Shown: piece after piece, positions 49,208 to 57,852 of the stretch
Position numbering within the stretch: position 1 is the stretch's first letter
How the letters are laid out: each line of letters starts with the position of its first letter
Source of the DNA: Lactococcus sp. dk101
GTDB lineage: Bacteria; Bacillota; Bacilli; Lactobacillales; Streptococcaceae
NCBI RefSeq assembly: GCF_009601055.1
Contig: NZ_WITI01000011.1
Span: 1-64,000, forward strand
Direction: 5' to 3'
Length of the DNA stretch: 64,000 nucleotides
The notes under the pieces: generated by a model
Database searches by the model: none
Told to the model about the DNA's origin: nothing
What the model saw: the letters and a program-made list of their open reading frames with translations, nothing else
Translations under genes and position numbers: made by a program

Positions 49208-49534
49208 TTAATTTTCTTCGATTGGATTTTCTGAAGCTACTGGAGCTTCTACTGTTGCTGTTTCAGCAGTTGCCGGAGCTTTTACAGTTTTTACAGCTGC
49301 ACGATCGAATGTCAAGATTACGCCTTCGCAATCCAATTCGATTGTTCCTTTAGCTTCATTGATGCTTGAAAGCACACCGTGTAAACCACCGATTGTAACA
49401 ATTTCTGAACCTGTTTTCATTGAATTCAGTTGTTCTTGGCGTTTTTGTTGTTGTTTCTTTTGTTGACGGTTCATGAAGAACATCATTCCACCAAAAACAA
49501 TAACAATCAATACTAATGACATTGAACTACCCAT
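49208..49534 (-). CDS. yajC: preprotein translocase accessory subunit YajC
   Basis: 108 residues: one N-terminal membrane helix (MSLVLIVIVFGGMMFFM), the motif NRQQKKQQQKRQEQLNSMKTG, a small beta domain (EIVTIGGLHGVLSSI) and an Ala/Thr/Glu-rich tail. It associates with SecDF. Followed by a palindrome TGTCAGCGCTGACA at 49188 and further hairpins before uppS. Confidence 0.92.
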   Translation of the reverse strand: MGSSMSLVLIVIVFGGMMFFMNRQQKKQQQKRQEQLNSMKTGSEIVTIGGLHGVLSSINEAKGTIELDCEGVILTFDRAAVKTVKAPATAETATVEAPVASENPIEEN

Positions 49535-49623
49535 TTTTATATTTCCTCTTTATCTTATTAGCCCATTTTTTTGAACATTGTAATAATTTTATCATAGTAT
49601 GACTGCCCTGTCAAATTTGATTT

Positions 49624-50364
49624 TTATAAATCTTGCTTCTTAAGCATCAGATATCCTGCAAGACCAAACGCCACTATTTCCGCGACTGAAAAGAAAGTTG
49701 CCACCCAAAATGTTGGCATTGAACTAGAACTTGCAAAAATCGCAAGGGATACCGTAATCATATTTGTAAAAATGCCAATTCCAAAGTTAATGCCCAGATA
49801 AACAAAGATGCCCCAGAACTTGCCTCGTGTGATGATTACCACAAAGTAAAGAATGACAATCATGGCGATTGCAGAAAAAATCGTATCAAATAACATAAGC
49901 CAAGCTTCACTGCTCGTAAATGATGACGCGAAACTCTGAACGGCTGAAATAAATGCTTTGTTGAAAAATCCTAAAAGCAAAACAACCGGAATGAAACCAA
50001 TGACAAGATAAGCCATCAGATTGGTCAAGATTGTCGCAAAAATTTTAACAAAGTAGTAATCCGTCCGCTTAACGCCACTCGCAATCACCAAACTCAGAAC
50101 TTTATTGTTATAATCCGTACTCAACAAATGCCAAGGATAAACAATCGCAAAAGCCAAAGTACCTAAGATTAATCCAACTGCAAATGTGGTTTCAAAAATC
50201 GCAAGTGTGTTCGATGTTGACATGGTTGGATCCTGTGAAAAAAGATAAACGCCAATTCCTGCTGCAACTGCGGATAGGCCAGTCAAAATGGCAATCACAA
50301 TGAGATAAGCCTTGTCCCGAAAATTTCGATACATTTCCATTTTAAAAATACTTGATTTTGTCAT
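49624..50364 (-). CDS. ABC-2 type transporter permease
   Basis: 246 residues with six predicted membrane helices (first at about 19-41, last at about 220-240). A short charged N-terminus KSSIFKMEMYRNFRDKAYL is typical of ABC-2 exporters. 9 bases after the ATPase gene. Substrate unknown. Confidence 0.85.
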   Translation of the reverse strand: MTKSSIFKMEMYRNFRDKAYLIVIAILTGLSAVAAGIGVYLFSQDPTMSTSNTLAIFETTFAVGLILGTLAFAIVYPWHLLSTDYNNKVLSLVIASGVKRTDYYFVKIFATILTNLMAYLVIGFIPVVLLLGFFNKAFISAVQSFASSFTSSEAWLMLFDTIFSAIAMIVILYFVVIITRGKFWGIFVYLGINFGIGIFTNMITVSLAIFASSSSMPTFWVATFFSVAEIVAFGLAGYLMLKKQDL

Positions 50365-50373
50365 TTTCGCCTC

Positions 50374-51237
50374 CTAGTTGATATGCTCAGAAAATTTTGC
50401 TTCTTTTCTGATTTCCTTGAAAACAAGCCCTTGATTTACAGCCGCTTGGAAAATTTCTTGATAAGCTTTTGGCTCTGCCTCAAAAATCACCTGTTCCAAA
50501 TCGACTTGATAGCGAAGTCCAGCCTGCTCCAATAAGTTTGTCAGTGCTGACAGCTCATTGACAAAGACTTTATAAACAGAAAGTCGGTTTTGATCCGTCA
50601 AATCAATCGGCGCTGCGAATTTTCCTTCAGATAAAACAAAAACTTCATCACATAAAGACTCAATATCTTCTTGAACATGGCTTGAAATCAAAATTGTTTT
50701 TCCTTTTTGTTTCAAATCAAGTAAATAATGTCTGAACCAACGCACTGCATCTGCATCAATGCCACGTAAGGGTTCATCGAAAATCAAGACTTCGGCATCA
50801 TTCATCAACGAAATCAAAAGCAGCAACTTTTTGGTCATGCCGAGTGAATAAGTCGATACTTTTTTGTTCAAAACATCAGAAATTTCCAAGGACTCAGCCA
50901 ATTTCATTGCGTTGTCTTCATCAAAAGTGCCACGCAAACCACCAAAATAGCGCAAATTAAACCAGCCTGTATAAGATTTGTAGAGTTCGATGTCATCCAG
51001 TAAAATTCCTACTTTTGTCAGTACTGACGGAAATTGACGCACATCTTGGCCATCAAAAGTAACTTGTCCTCCGTAATTTGTAATGATATTGGTCAAACTC
51101 TTAAAGAAAGTCGTCTTTCCAGCACCATTTTTTCCTACAATCCCATAAATTTTTCCTTCATCAAAGCTAGCAAATCCATCGATGATTACTTTTTTTGCGC
51201 CGTAGGTCACATTTAATTTTTCAACATTTATTTTCAT
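50374..51237 (-). CDS. ABC transporter ATP-binding protein
   Basis: 287 residues starting MKINVEKLNVTYGAKKVI at 51237 (AGGAGG site 8 bases upstream; earlier ATG not used). Walker A VGKNGAGKTT, signature YSLGMTKK, Walker B VLIFDEPLRGID, switch His in SSHVQED. The C-terminal 70 residues form an extra domain. An exact palindrome at 50539 encodes Leu-Ser-Ala-Leu-Thr there, and a one-mismatch copy lies at 51016. Confidence 0.88.
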   Translation of the reverse strand: MKINVEKLNVTYGAKKVIIDGFASFDEGKIYGIVGKNGAGKTTFFKSLTNIITNYGGQVTFDGQDVRQFPSVLTKVGILLDDIELYKSYTGWFNLRYFGGLRGTFDEDNAMKLAESLEISDVLNKKVSTYSLGMTKKLLLLISLMNDAEVLIFDEPLRGIDADAVRWFRHYLLDLKQKGKTILISSHVQEDIESLCDEVFVLSEGKFAAPIDLTDQNRLSVYKVFVNELSALTNLLEQAGLRYQVDLEQVIFEAEPKAYQEIFQAAVNQGLVFKEIRKEAKFSEHIN

Positions 51238-51282
51238 TGGAGCCTCCTTTTGCCTAATTATACCACGTAAATTTGCCAATCA

Positions 51283-51312
51283 AAAAAAATTCCCAAATTT
51301 GAGAATTTTTTT
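51283..51312. terminator. bidirectional terminator between rlmH and the ABC genes
   Basis: A-run, stem AAATTC(T/C)CAAATTTG-type arms (ATTCCCAAATTTGAGAAT), T-run. As rlmH and the ABC genes are both minus strand, it ends the rlmH transcript or shields the next promoter. Confidence 0.75.
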
Positions 51313-51314
51313 AC

Positions 51315-51323
51315 TTATCCACA
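51315..51323 (+). promoter_or_regulatory. DnaA box (perfect) after rlmH
   Basis: TTATCCACA, an exact DnaA box, just past the rlmH stop. It belongs to the same neighbourhood as the cluster at 51938-52040. Confidence 0.7.
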
Positions 51324-51331
51324 GGAATTGT

Positions 51332-51811
51332 TTATTTATGATAGGCAGAACCGCGATTGATCATTTGTGCGCGATAGATTTGTTCCATCAAAACCAAACG
51401 CATGAGTTGATGAGGCAAAGTCATTCGCCCAAATGAAATCTGAACATTGGAACGTTCGTAAACACTGTCAGAAAGCCCAAGCGAGCCACCAATCACAAGA
51501 ACTAGATTTTTCGTGCCATAAATTTCAGAGCTTTTGACCAGCTCAGCCAGTTCTTCTGACGACATCAATTTTCCTTTGATGGCCAGGATGACAAGCTTGT
51601 CGTCAGCACTGACACGCGCCAAAATCTTCTCTCCCTCGCGATTTTTGACTGCTGTTCTCTCTTTCTCAGAAGCATGGTCAGGAATTTTTTCATCCGCAAG
51701 CTCAATGATTTCCACAGGAAGCATGGTGGATAACCTTTTTTGATACTCCGCAATTCCTTCTTTCAGGTATTTTTCCTTCAATTTCCCCACAACAATAAGT
51801 TTTATCTTCAT
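51332..51811 (-). CDS. rlmH: 23S rRNA m3Psi1915 methyltransferase RlmH
   Basis: 159 residues of the SPOUT family with the trefoil-knot segment [13 protein letters not shown] and the C-terminal [19 protein letters not shown]. It methylates pseudouridine 1915 in helix 69. rlmH next to htrA is conserved in streptococci, where the pair sits beside oriC. A one-mismatch palindrome lies at 51601. Confidence 0.96.
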   Translation of the reverse strand: MKIKLIVVGKLKEKYLKEGIAEYQKRLSTMLPVEIIELADEKIPDHASEKERTAVKNREGEKILARVSADDKLVILAIKGKLMSSEELAELVKSSEIYGTKNLVLVIGGSLGLSDSVYERSNVQISFGRMTLPHQLMRLVLMEQIYRAQMINRGSAYHK

Positions 51812-52142
51812 TTTTTCTCACTTTATTTTTATTTCTCTACTAAATTTACCAAAATTTATGATAATTTGGAAAGATTATCCTCCTTTTTCACTAAAATTTG
51901 TCTTTTCCCCCTTTGAAAATCTTATGAAAACGGGTAGTTATCAACAAATTAACTCTTTTTTCCACTTTTCTGTGGAAAACTTCTTGATTTATTCCACTTG
52001 TACACAAAGTTATTTTTTTTATCCACAATTATGTGGATAACTCTCTTATCATTTCCCTTTTACCAACAATTAAGGTACTATTAAGTATATGGGTATAAAA
52101 TTATTCTTATAAATTTATTAGAAAACAAGAAGGGGAAAACTC
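51812..52142. other. rlmH-htrA intergenic region
   Basis: 331 bp without a gene. It holds the DnaA-box cluster (51938-52040), then an AT-rich stretch (52045-52130) that includes the htrA promoter region (TATAAA/TAAAAT near 52093-52100) and the GAAGGGG ribosome-binding site. Confidence 0.85.
51938..52040. promoter_or_regulatory. DnaA-box cluster
   Basis: Within 103 bp: TTATCAACA at 51938-51946 (one mismatch), TTTTCCACT at 51957-51965 (two mismatches), TTTTCCACA on the minus strand at 51971-51979 (one mismatch), perfect TTATCCACA at 52019-52027 and a perfect inverted copy at 52032-52040, four bases apart. An AT-rich stretch follows. Such density is typical of origins or DnaA-titration or regulatory sites. 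dnaA and dnaN are not in the window. Confidence 0.8.
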
Positions 52143-53360
52143 ATGCAAAAAGGTGACATCACTAAACTCGTTTTAACTGGCGTTGTTGGCGGTGCAATCG
52201 CACTCGGGGGAAATGCGGTCTATCAGCAAACTCAAGGAAGTACAACGAATTCATCTTCCAGCTCTTCACCAGTCAGCACAGTAAAAGTAAATGTCAGTAC
52301 TGACACAACTGCTGCTGTAAAAAAAGTATCAAATTCTGTCGTTTCCGTTTTAAATTATCAATCAAGTAGTTCTAACGATATCTATAGCTCCATTTTTGGA
52401 AATAGCTCAAATTCTTCAAGCAGCACTTCTTCAGGTCCTGCAAGCGAAGGTTCTGGAGTCATTTATAAAAAAGATGGTGATACAGCTTATATCGTTACCA
52501 ACAATCACGTTATCGAAGGAAATACTTCTCTCGAAGTCCTCCTTGCCGGTGGTCAACGTGTGAAAGCAACTGTTGTCGGTTCTGACTCTTATACAGACCT
52601 TGCCGTTTTGAAAATCAGTTCTAAAAACGTTAAATCTGTTGCAACTTTTGCCGACTCAAGTAAATTGACCATTGGTGAACCTGCGATTGCCGTTGGTTCG
52701 CCACTTGGTAGTCAGTTTGCCAACACAGCAACTGAAGGAATTGTTTCTGCCATCAACCGTCAAGTATCCATGACAAATAGCGAAAATCAAAACGTCAGTG
52801 TCAATGCCATTCAGACAGACGCTTCAATCAACCCTGGTAACTCAGGTGGTGCTTTGATCAATATCGAAGGTCAAGTCATTGGGATTACTCAAAGTAAATT
52901 GACAACGACTGAAGACGGTAGCACAACTGTTGAAGGTATGGGCTTTGCAATTCCATCAAATGATGTTGTCAATATCATTGCCAAACTTGAAAAAGATGGT
53001 AAAGTTGTTCGTCCAGCACTCGGAATTACAATGTATGACTTGTCTAATTTCAGCACTGATGAACTTTCAAAACTCAAACTTCCAGACAGCGTTACAGGTG
53101 GAGTTGTTGTTAACAGCGTTCAATCTGGCATGCCAGCAGCCGTTGCAGGACTCAAGCAAGGCGATGTCATTACCAAGATTGGCGATACTACAATCACTTC
53201 TTCTACTGACCTCCAAAGCGCACTTTACAAGTACAGCGTTGGAGACTCAATCAAGGTCACTTATTACCGTAGTGGTAAAGAAACGACTGCAACACTTAAT
53301 TTGAACAAATCAAACAGCGACTTGCAGACATCAACTTCAAGCAGCTCTACAAATCCTTAA
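52143..53360 (+). CDS. htrA: surface housekeeping serine protease HtrA
   Basis: 405 residues: an N-terminal membrane anchor (about 8-27), a Ser/Asn-rich linker, a trypsin-like domain with His at about 122 (TNNHVIEG), Asp at about 151 (YTDLAVLK) and Ser at about 233 (NPGNSGGAL), and one PDZ domain (about 280-380). It degrades misfolded exported proteins and matches lactococcal HtrA closely. An exact TGTCAGTACTGACA at 52292 encodes Val-Ser-Thr-Asp in the linker. Confidence 0.96.
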   Translation: MQKGDITKLVLTGVVGGAIALGGNAVYQQTQGSTTNSSSSSSPVSTVKVNVSTDTTAAVKKVSNSVVSVLNYQSSSSNDIYSSIFGNSSNSSSSTSSGPASEGSGVIYKKDGDTAYIVTNNHVIEGNTSLEVLLAGGQRVKATVVGSDSYTDLAVLKISSKNVKSVATFADSSKLTIGEPAIAVGSPLGSQFANTATEGIVSAINRQVSMTNSENQNVSVNAIQTDASINPGNSGGALINIEGQVIGITQSKLTTTEDGSTTVEGMGFAIPSNDVVNIIAKLEKDGKVVRPALGITMYDLSNFSTDELSKLKLPDSVTGGVVVNSVQSGMPAAVAGLKQGDVITKIGDTTITSSTDLQSALYKYSVGDSIKVTYYRSGKETTATLNLNKSNSDLQTSTSSSSTNP

Positions 53361-53365
53361 AAATA

Positions 53366-53396
53366 AAAATATCTCCTCGGAGATATTTTTTTATTT
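53366..53396. terminator. bidirectional terminator after htrA
   Basis: Stem AAATATCTCC/GGAGATATTT with a TC loop, flanked by A and T runs. Shared with the convergent membrane-protein gene. Confidence 0.88.
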
Positions 53397-53842
53397 TAAT
53401 AAAGACTTTTTAAAGCAGCAGCCGAAATAATGCCCCCTACAATGATTAAAGGATAGCAAATCGCGAGAACTGTGATACTATTCGAACTCAAGCCATAAGC
53501 ATAAAATATGGGGACAAGATAGCCAAACATGGGCAGCAAAGGTGTATAAGTCCTTGCATAAAAGGTGCGATAAGCATAAATGAAAATTCCAAAAGCAATC
53601 AAAAAACCAATCAGAAATACAGAGATTAAGAAAGGAGAGTTAATTTGCCGCTCATTTCCTGAAATTCTTACCAATCCACCTGACATCAATTTAGAAATTT
53701 TAATGTAATAGTTTCCGTTGGTTTCATATTTGTACCAATCGACCTTATAAACAATCAGGTGTAGCATGGCATAAGCCACAACTGCGAGGCATGACAGTAC
53801 TGAGTAATACAAAATTCCCCAACGTAAAAGATGTTTTTTCAT
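53396..53842 (-). CDS. four-helix membrane protein of unknown function
   Basis: 148 residues with membrane helices at about 8-30, 70-92, 97-117 and 121-144, and a short outside loop between the first two (KVDWYKYETNGNYY). No recognised motif. It stands alone between convergent htrA and divergent glycosyltransferase genes. Confidence 0.65.
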   Translation of the reverse strand: MKKHLLRWGILYYSVLSCLAVVAYAMLHLIVYKVDWYKYETNGNYYIKISKLMSGGLVRISGNERQINSPFLISVFLIGFLIAFGIFIYAYRTFYARTYTPLLPMFGYLVPIFYAYGLSSNSITVLAICYPLIIVGGIISAAALKSLY

Positions 53843-53978
53843 TTTACGCTCCTTTTCGATGAAATATTTTTTATATTATATTACATTTTGTATTTTATAG
53901 ATTATTTAAAATCGTAAATAAAATCAATTTTCAGCCTTTTGCCCTAAAATGAGCTATCAATTCTCATTACATTTGTGG

Positions 53979-53984
53979 TAAAAT
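53979..53984 (+). promoter_or_regulatory. extended -10 promoter very close to a start codon
   Basis: TGG-TAAAAT with the core at 53979-53984, only 11 bases before the ATG at 53996, so the message would have a leader of about 5 nt and lose the AGAGGG upstream. Confidence 0.55.
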
Positions 53985-53995
53985 AGAGGGTAAGC

Positions 53996-54994
53996 ATGAA
54001 AATTTTACTATACTTAGGAGCCGAAGATTTTCTGAGTCACTCAGGAATTGGCCGCGCAATGAAACATCAGCAACGTGCGTTGGATTTGATGCACATTGAT
54101 TGGACAAAAGATCCAAATGATGATTATGATATCTTACACCTCAATACATATAGTCCCAACAGCTGGAAAATTTTGAAACAGGCCAAAAAAGAAGGGAAAA
54201 AAGTGATTTTTCACGGCCATTCAACAAAAGAAGATTTCCAAAACTCTTTCTTGCTGTCCAATTTTATCGCCCCGCTCTTCAAAATGTATTTACTGCGCTT
54301 TTATCGCGCTGCAGACTTGATAATCACGCCCACCGAATATTCCAAGAGTCTTATTCGTTCCTACGGCATCGAATGTCCTATCATTCCTATTTCAAACGGA
54401 ATTGATTTGGCAAAATATTCACGTTCTGAAAAGAAGGAAGAAGCCTTTCGTCAGCATTTTAACATCAAAGCTGGCGAAAAAGTGGTCATTACGGCCGGGC
54501 TTTATTTTATGAGAAAAGGAATTGACGACTTTGTCAAAGTCGCTGAAAAAATGCCTGACGTTCGCTTCATCTGGTTTGGTTATCAGAACCTGTGGACAAT
54601 TCCAGGAAAAGTACGTCGTATCGTTAAGAAAAAGCACCCGAAAAATGTTGAATTCCCTGGATATATTTCAGGAGATGTCTTTGAGGGCGCAATGACGGCG
54701 GCTGATTGCTTCTTTTTCCCTTCACGAGAAGAAACAGAAGGCATTGTTGTGCTTGAAGCATTAGCAAGCCATCAAAAAGTGGTTGTTCGAGACATCCCCG
54801 TTTACAATGGCTGGCTTGATGACAATTCTAGCGCGATGGCAAGCGATGTTGACGGCTTCGTAGCTGCTTTGCAGGACGTACTTTACAACAATCTTGATAA
54901 AACTGCTGCAGGATATGAAGTTGCTCAGTCACGAAGCATTGAAAAATCTGCCGAACAACTTTTAGAAGCTTACAAACAAGCTTATAATCAATAA
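53996..54994 (+). CDS. glycolipid glycosyltransferase, CpoA-like
   Basis: 332 residues, GT4 family with the EX7E-type end (REETEGIVVLEALASHQ) and an N-terminal GIGRAMKHQQRALDL. It resembles streptococcal CpoA, which adds the second sugar to monoglucosyl-diacylglycerol. The adjacent gene encodes the likely first-sugar enzyme, a pair conserved in streptococci. The product probably anchors lipoteichoic acid. Acts at the inner membrane face. Confidence 0.82.
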   Translation: MKILLYLGAEDFLSHSGIGRAMKHQQRALDLMHIDWTKDPNDDYDILHLNTYSPNSWKILKQAKKEGKKVIFHGHSTKEDFQNSFLLSNFIAPLFKMYLLRFYRAADLIITPTEYSKSLIRSYGIECPIIPISNGIDLAKYSRSEKKEEAFRQHFNIKAGEKVVITAGLYFMRKGIDDFVKVAEKMPDVRFIWFGYQNLWTIPGKVRRIVKKKHPKNVEFPGYISGDVFEGAMTAADCFFFPSREETEGIVVLEALASHQKVVVRDIPVYNGWLDDNSSAMASDVDGFVAALQDVLYNNLDKTAAGYEVAQSRSIEKSAEQLLEAYKQAYNQ

Positions 54995-55021
54995 TTAGAA
55001 TGTTTAGGGAAGTTTATCATT

Positions 55022-56356
55022 ATGAGAATTGGTTTATTTACAGATAGTTATCTCCCACAAGTCAGTGGGGTAGCTACAAGTATTCAAACACTAACACTAG
55101 AACTCGAAAAATTAGGGCATGAAGTTTATATTTTTACAACAACAGACCAAAATGCCGACGTTGACCATGAACGCAATATCATACGCCTCCAATCCATTCC
55201 TTTTGTCTCATTGGCAGAACGAAAGATTGTTGTCAAAGGCGTTTTTGCTGCCTATCTGATTGCACAAGATTATCATTTGGACATTATCCATACACAAACT
55301 GAATTTGGTATGGGAATTTTAGGGAAAATGGTCGCCAATCAGCTTCATATTCCTGTTATTCACACCTTGCATACCAAATATGAAGACTATGTCCATTACA
55401 TTGCCAAAGGGCGCATCATCCGTCCTTCCATGGTCAAATACATCGTCAGAAATTATCTCAGAGGAACTGAAGGAATTATTTGCCCAAGCGAAATGGTTCT
55501 TGACACCGTCAATGGTTACGGTGTTAAAATCCCCAAACGCGTTATTCCAACAGGAATTGAAATCAATCGCTTTAAGCGCCCCGATATCAATGCTGACGAT
55601 ATTCAGAAACTCCGCGAAAAACTGGGAATTAAAGCTGAGGAACGCATTTTGCTTTCTTTGTCTCGCATTGCGCCAGAAAAGAACATTCAAGCAGTCGTTC
55701 GTGCCTTACCTGAAATGCTCAAAGAATTCCCTGTACGTTTGGTCATTGTCGGCCACGGCCCATACGAAGATGATTTGAAAGCATTGGTCAATGAATTAGG
55801 GTTGAACGACGCTGTTCTCTTTACTGGTCAAGTCAATAACGAAGAAACCGCCTATTATTACAAAATGGCTGACTTCTTTATTTCGGCTTCTACTTCTGAA
55901 ACACAAGGTTTGACTTATCTCGAAGCCATTGCTGCTGGTACTCGCGTCTTGGCTGCTGACAATCCTTATCTTGAAGATTTGATCAGCGATGACGAGTTTG
56001 GACGCTTGTTTGACAGTGAAGAAGCCATTGCTGAAACGGCATGTGCTGCTTTTAGAGATTTCAAACCAATGGATAAAGAAAAATACGCAGATAAACTTTA
56101 CGAAATTTCTGCTGAAAACTTTGCTAAGCAAGTTTATCTTTTCTATTTGGATGCCATTATCGAATATAAAAATCGAAAACATTATGAAGAAAACCGTCTC
56201 CCAGCAAGAATGGAAGATGCTGTTCGACAAATGCCCGTAACTGTTACTCGTAGCATTAAGCGTGAACAAATTCGTGCAAAATATTTTGCCAGAAAAGCTA
56301 GCAAAATAGCGAAAAATCTACAGACTTATGTTAAAATAGATAAGGACAAAGAGTGA
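55022..56356 (+). CDS. 1,2-diacylglycerol 3-glucosyltransferase-like (GT4)
   Basis: 444 residues with N-terminal MRIGLFTDSYLPQVSGVATS and the GT4 donor-site motif ETQGLTYLEAIAAG. It resembles monoglucosyl-diacylglycerol synthases of streptococci. A basic C-terminal tail (RSIKREQIRAKYFARKASK) may bind acidic lipids. 27 bases after the CpoA-like gene, same operon. Confidence 0.85.
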   Translation: MRIGLFTDSYLPQVSGVATSIQTLTLELEKLGHEVYIFTTTDQNADVDHERNIIRLQSIPFVSLAERKIVVKGVFAAYLIAQDYHLDIIHTQTEFGMGILGKMVANQLHIPVIHTLHTKYEDYVHYIAKGRIIRPSMVKYIVRNYLRGTEGIICPSEMVLDTVNGYGVKIPKRVIPTGIEINRFKRPDINADDIQKLREKLGIKAEERILLSLSRIAPEKNIQAVVRALPEMLKEFPVRLVIVGHGPYEDDLKALVNELGLNDAVLFTGQVNNEETAYYYKMADFFISASTSETQGLTYLEAIAAGTRVLAADNPYLEDLISDDEFGRLFDSEEAIAETACAAFRDFKPMDKEKYADKLYEISAENFAKQVYLFYLDAIIEYKNRKHYEENRLPARMEDAVRQMPVTVTRSIKREQIRAKYFARKASKIAKNLQTYVKIDKDKE

Positions 56357-56389
56357 GAGAAATCTGACTTATTTGAAAGGACATAGAAA

Positions 56390-56623
56390 ATGAAATCACA
56401 TTTATTAGCGATTATGAACCGCTTGAACCGTTTGGTTGAAAGTGGTGACCCAAAAGAAACGTATAACTTTGAACGCGAAGGCGAAATCATGGCAACTGTA
56501 AGCTTCGCAACTGACGAAGAAGGCAATGGCGTTTTCTCTATTCGCTACCCTAAGCAAAAAGATGCTGCCTTGTTCGATGATATCGACCTTGTAGCCATTG
56601 AAATCTATGATATGATTTACTAA
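56390..56623 (+). CDS. YkuJ/DUF1797 family small protein
   Basis: 77 residues (MKSHLLAIMNRLNRLVESGD at the start, FDDIDLVAIEIYDMIY at the end), matching the YkuJ family of short Firmicute proteins with unknown function. 33 bases after the glycosyltransferase gene and followed by its own terminator. Confidence 0.85.
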   Translation: MKSHLLAIMNRLNRLVESGDPKETYNFEREGEIMATVSFATDEEGNGVFSIRYPKQKDAALFDDIDLVAIEIYDMIY

Positions 56624-56625
56624 TC

Positions 56626-56648
56626 AACAGCTTCGGCTGTTTTTTTAT
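56626..56648 (+). terminator. terminator of the glycosyltransferase-ykuJ operon
   Basis: Stem AACAGC/GCTGTT with a TTCG loop and seven T. An exact TGTCAGTACTGACA palindrome follows at 56652-56665. Confidence 0.9.
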
Positions 56649-56681
56649 TTCTGTCAGTACTGACAGGTTGAAGATACGCAA

Positions 56682-56705
56682 AAAAAACAGCCTATGGGCT
56701 GTTTT
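56682..56705 (-). terminator. terminator of the TrmN6-like gene
   Basis: Stem AACAGCC/GGCTGTT with a 4-base loop followed by eight T on the minus strand. Confidence 0.85.
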
Positions 56706-57453
56706 AATTTTTTCCATAATAAATTTCTTCAATTTCTTTCGTATATGAGCCATCTTCATGATGAACAATCAAAGGAGGTAAGAAAATTTCGCCACCTGGT
56801 TTGCCATCTTTAATGGCATCAATCAGCAAAATATTGGCGGGTAAATCTGCTTTAGGATAAACAAACTGAATCCATTTAGGCTGTAAATTATTCGCACGCA
56901 TCTTATCGACAATCTCAAAAAAACGTTCTGGACGGTGTACCATTGCCAAATGACCATTTGATTTGAGCAACTTTTTAGAGATTTCAAAAATCTCATCTAA
57001 ATTCGTAGCCAACTCGTGACGCGCCAATGTATAATGCTGACTTTCGTTGAGATGACTGTCTTCGCCAACTTTAAAATAAGGCGGATTGCAAAAAATCAAA
57101 TCCGTACTCGAATTTGAGAAATAATTCATGGCTTGATTAAGGTTGTCATTGATGACAGACATTTGTTCATCAAGCCCATTCAAACTGATGGAACGTTCAG
57201 CCATTTTTGCCAGCCGTTCTTGCAATTCAAGTTCAATGATTGACGCTTTGGTTCGACTACTTGCAAATAAACCAACGGCCCCATTTCCTGCACACAAATC
57301 AACAATTTGGCCTTTTTTTGGCAATCGCGGAAAACGTGCCAGTAAAATGGCATCAATACTAAAACTGAACACTTCTTTACTTTGTATAATTTGAACGCCA
57401 GAATCAGCGATTTCATCAATCCGTTCGTCAGGCTGTAATTCGATTTTTGTCAT
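56704..57453 (-). CDS. TrmN6-like tRNA1(Val) adenine-N6 methyltransferase
   Basis: 249 residues. A Rossmann methyltransferase with motif I VDLCAGNGAVGLF and the amino-methyltransferase motif NPPYF, plus the N-terminal SGVQIIQSKEVFSFSIDAIL typical of the YabB/YfiC family. It likely methylates A37 of tRNA-Val. The ATG at 57453 lies 7 bases after a TATAAT box, implying a leaderless message. No ribosome-binding site is visible. Confidence 0.85.
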   Translation of the reverse strand: MTKIELQPDERIDEIADSGVQIIQSKEVFSFSIDAILLARFPRLPKKGQIVDLCAGNGAVGLFASSRTKASIIELELQERLAKMAERSISLNGLDEQMSVINDNLNQAMNYFSNSSTDLIFCNPPYFKVGEDSHLNESQHYTLARHELATNLDEIFEISKKLLKSNGHLAMVHRPERFFEIVDKMRANNLQPKWIQFVYPKADLPANILLIDAIKDGKPGGEIFLPPLIVHHEDGSYTKEIEEIYYGKN

Positions 57454-57459
57454 GTTCAT

Positions 57460-57465
57460 ATTATA
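57460..57465 (-). promoter_or_regulatory. extended -10 promoter giving a leaderless mRNA (TrmN6-like gene)
   Basis: Minus-strand TGC-TATAAT with the core at 57460-57465, followed by ATGAAC and then the ATG at 57453. The layout is the same as at 28387-28401. Confidence 0.6.
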
Positions 57466-57579
57466 GCATAGCACGCTCATTAAGCGACCATTTTACTATT
57501 ACTGCACTAACTAAAAAACAGTTTACTTTTTAGTTAGGCTGCTAGCGCAGCTTTCCTTGTTCGCTCACCGCTCCAAGGG

Positions 57580-57642
57580 CAGTCATTTGCAGTCTAACTA
57601 GCCATTTGGCATTGCTGCTTTAGCGGCTTACAGCCAATGCCT
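57580..57642 (+). repeat. hairpin element, copy 2
   Basis: It contains CAGT..TTGCAGT, GCCATTTGGC, then an inner hairpin GCTGC-TTTA-GCGGC and TTACAGCCAATG. Homologous to the minus strand of 44162-44216, with compensatory changes in the inner stem. Confidence 0.75.
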
Positions 57643-57796
57643 TTGTTGTTTGAACTTTAGTTCATTACAGATAAAGGACAAATGGTTTAAGGACAACGAA
57701 GTATAAAATCTAAACGATTTTAAAGTTAGGCTAGTATATTTTCACGCCCCTTATTTATTTGTGTTGACACTGGTGTAACCCTGTCAACGCTGACAA

Positions 57797-57826
57797 TAAA
57801 ACCTCCCACACAAAGTGCAGGAGGTT
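57797..57826 (-). terminator. terminator of glgB
   Basis: Stem ACCTCC/GGAGGT with a 12-base loop followed by TTTATT on the minus strand. A second hairpin CTGTAAAC/GTTTACAG overlaps the glgB stop. Confidence 0.75.
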
Positions 57827-57852
57827 GACAACGTGTTTACTGTAAACTTCGT

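Larger units (their letters stand above)
57481..57852. other. hairpin-rich spacer upstream of the TrmN6-like gene
   Basis: 372 bp without a gene. It holds hairpins at 57509-57535 and 57538-57551, the element copy at 57580-57642, a one-mismatch palindrome TGTCAACGCTGACA (57782-57795), and the glgB terminator. Confidence 0.8.

Noticed and set aside
51812-52142. Calling this region oriC outright
   Set aside because: dnaA, dnaN and parB are not adjacent and no skew could be computed by eye. I report a DnaA-box cluster only.
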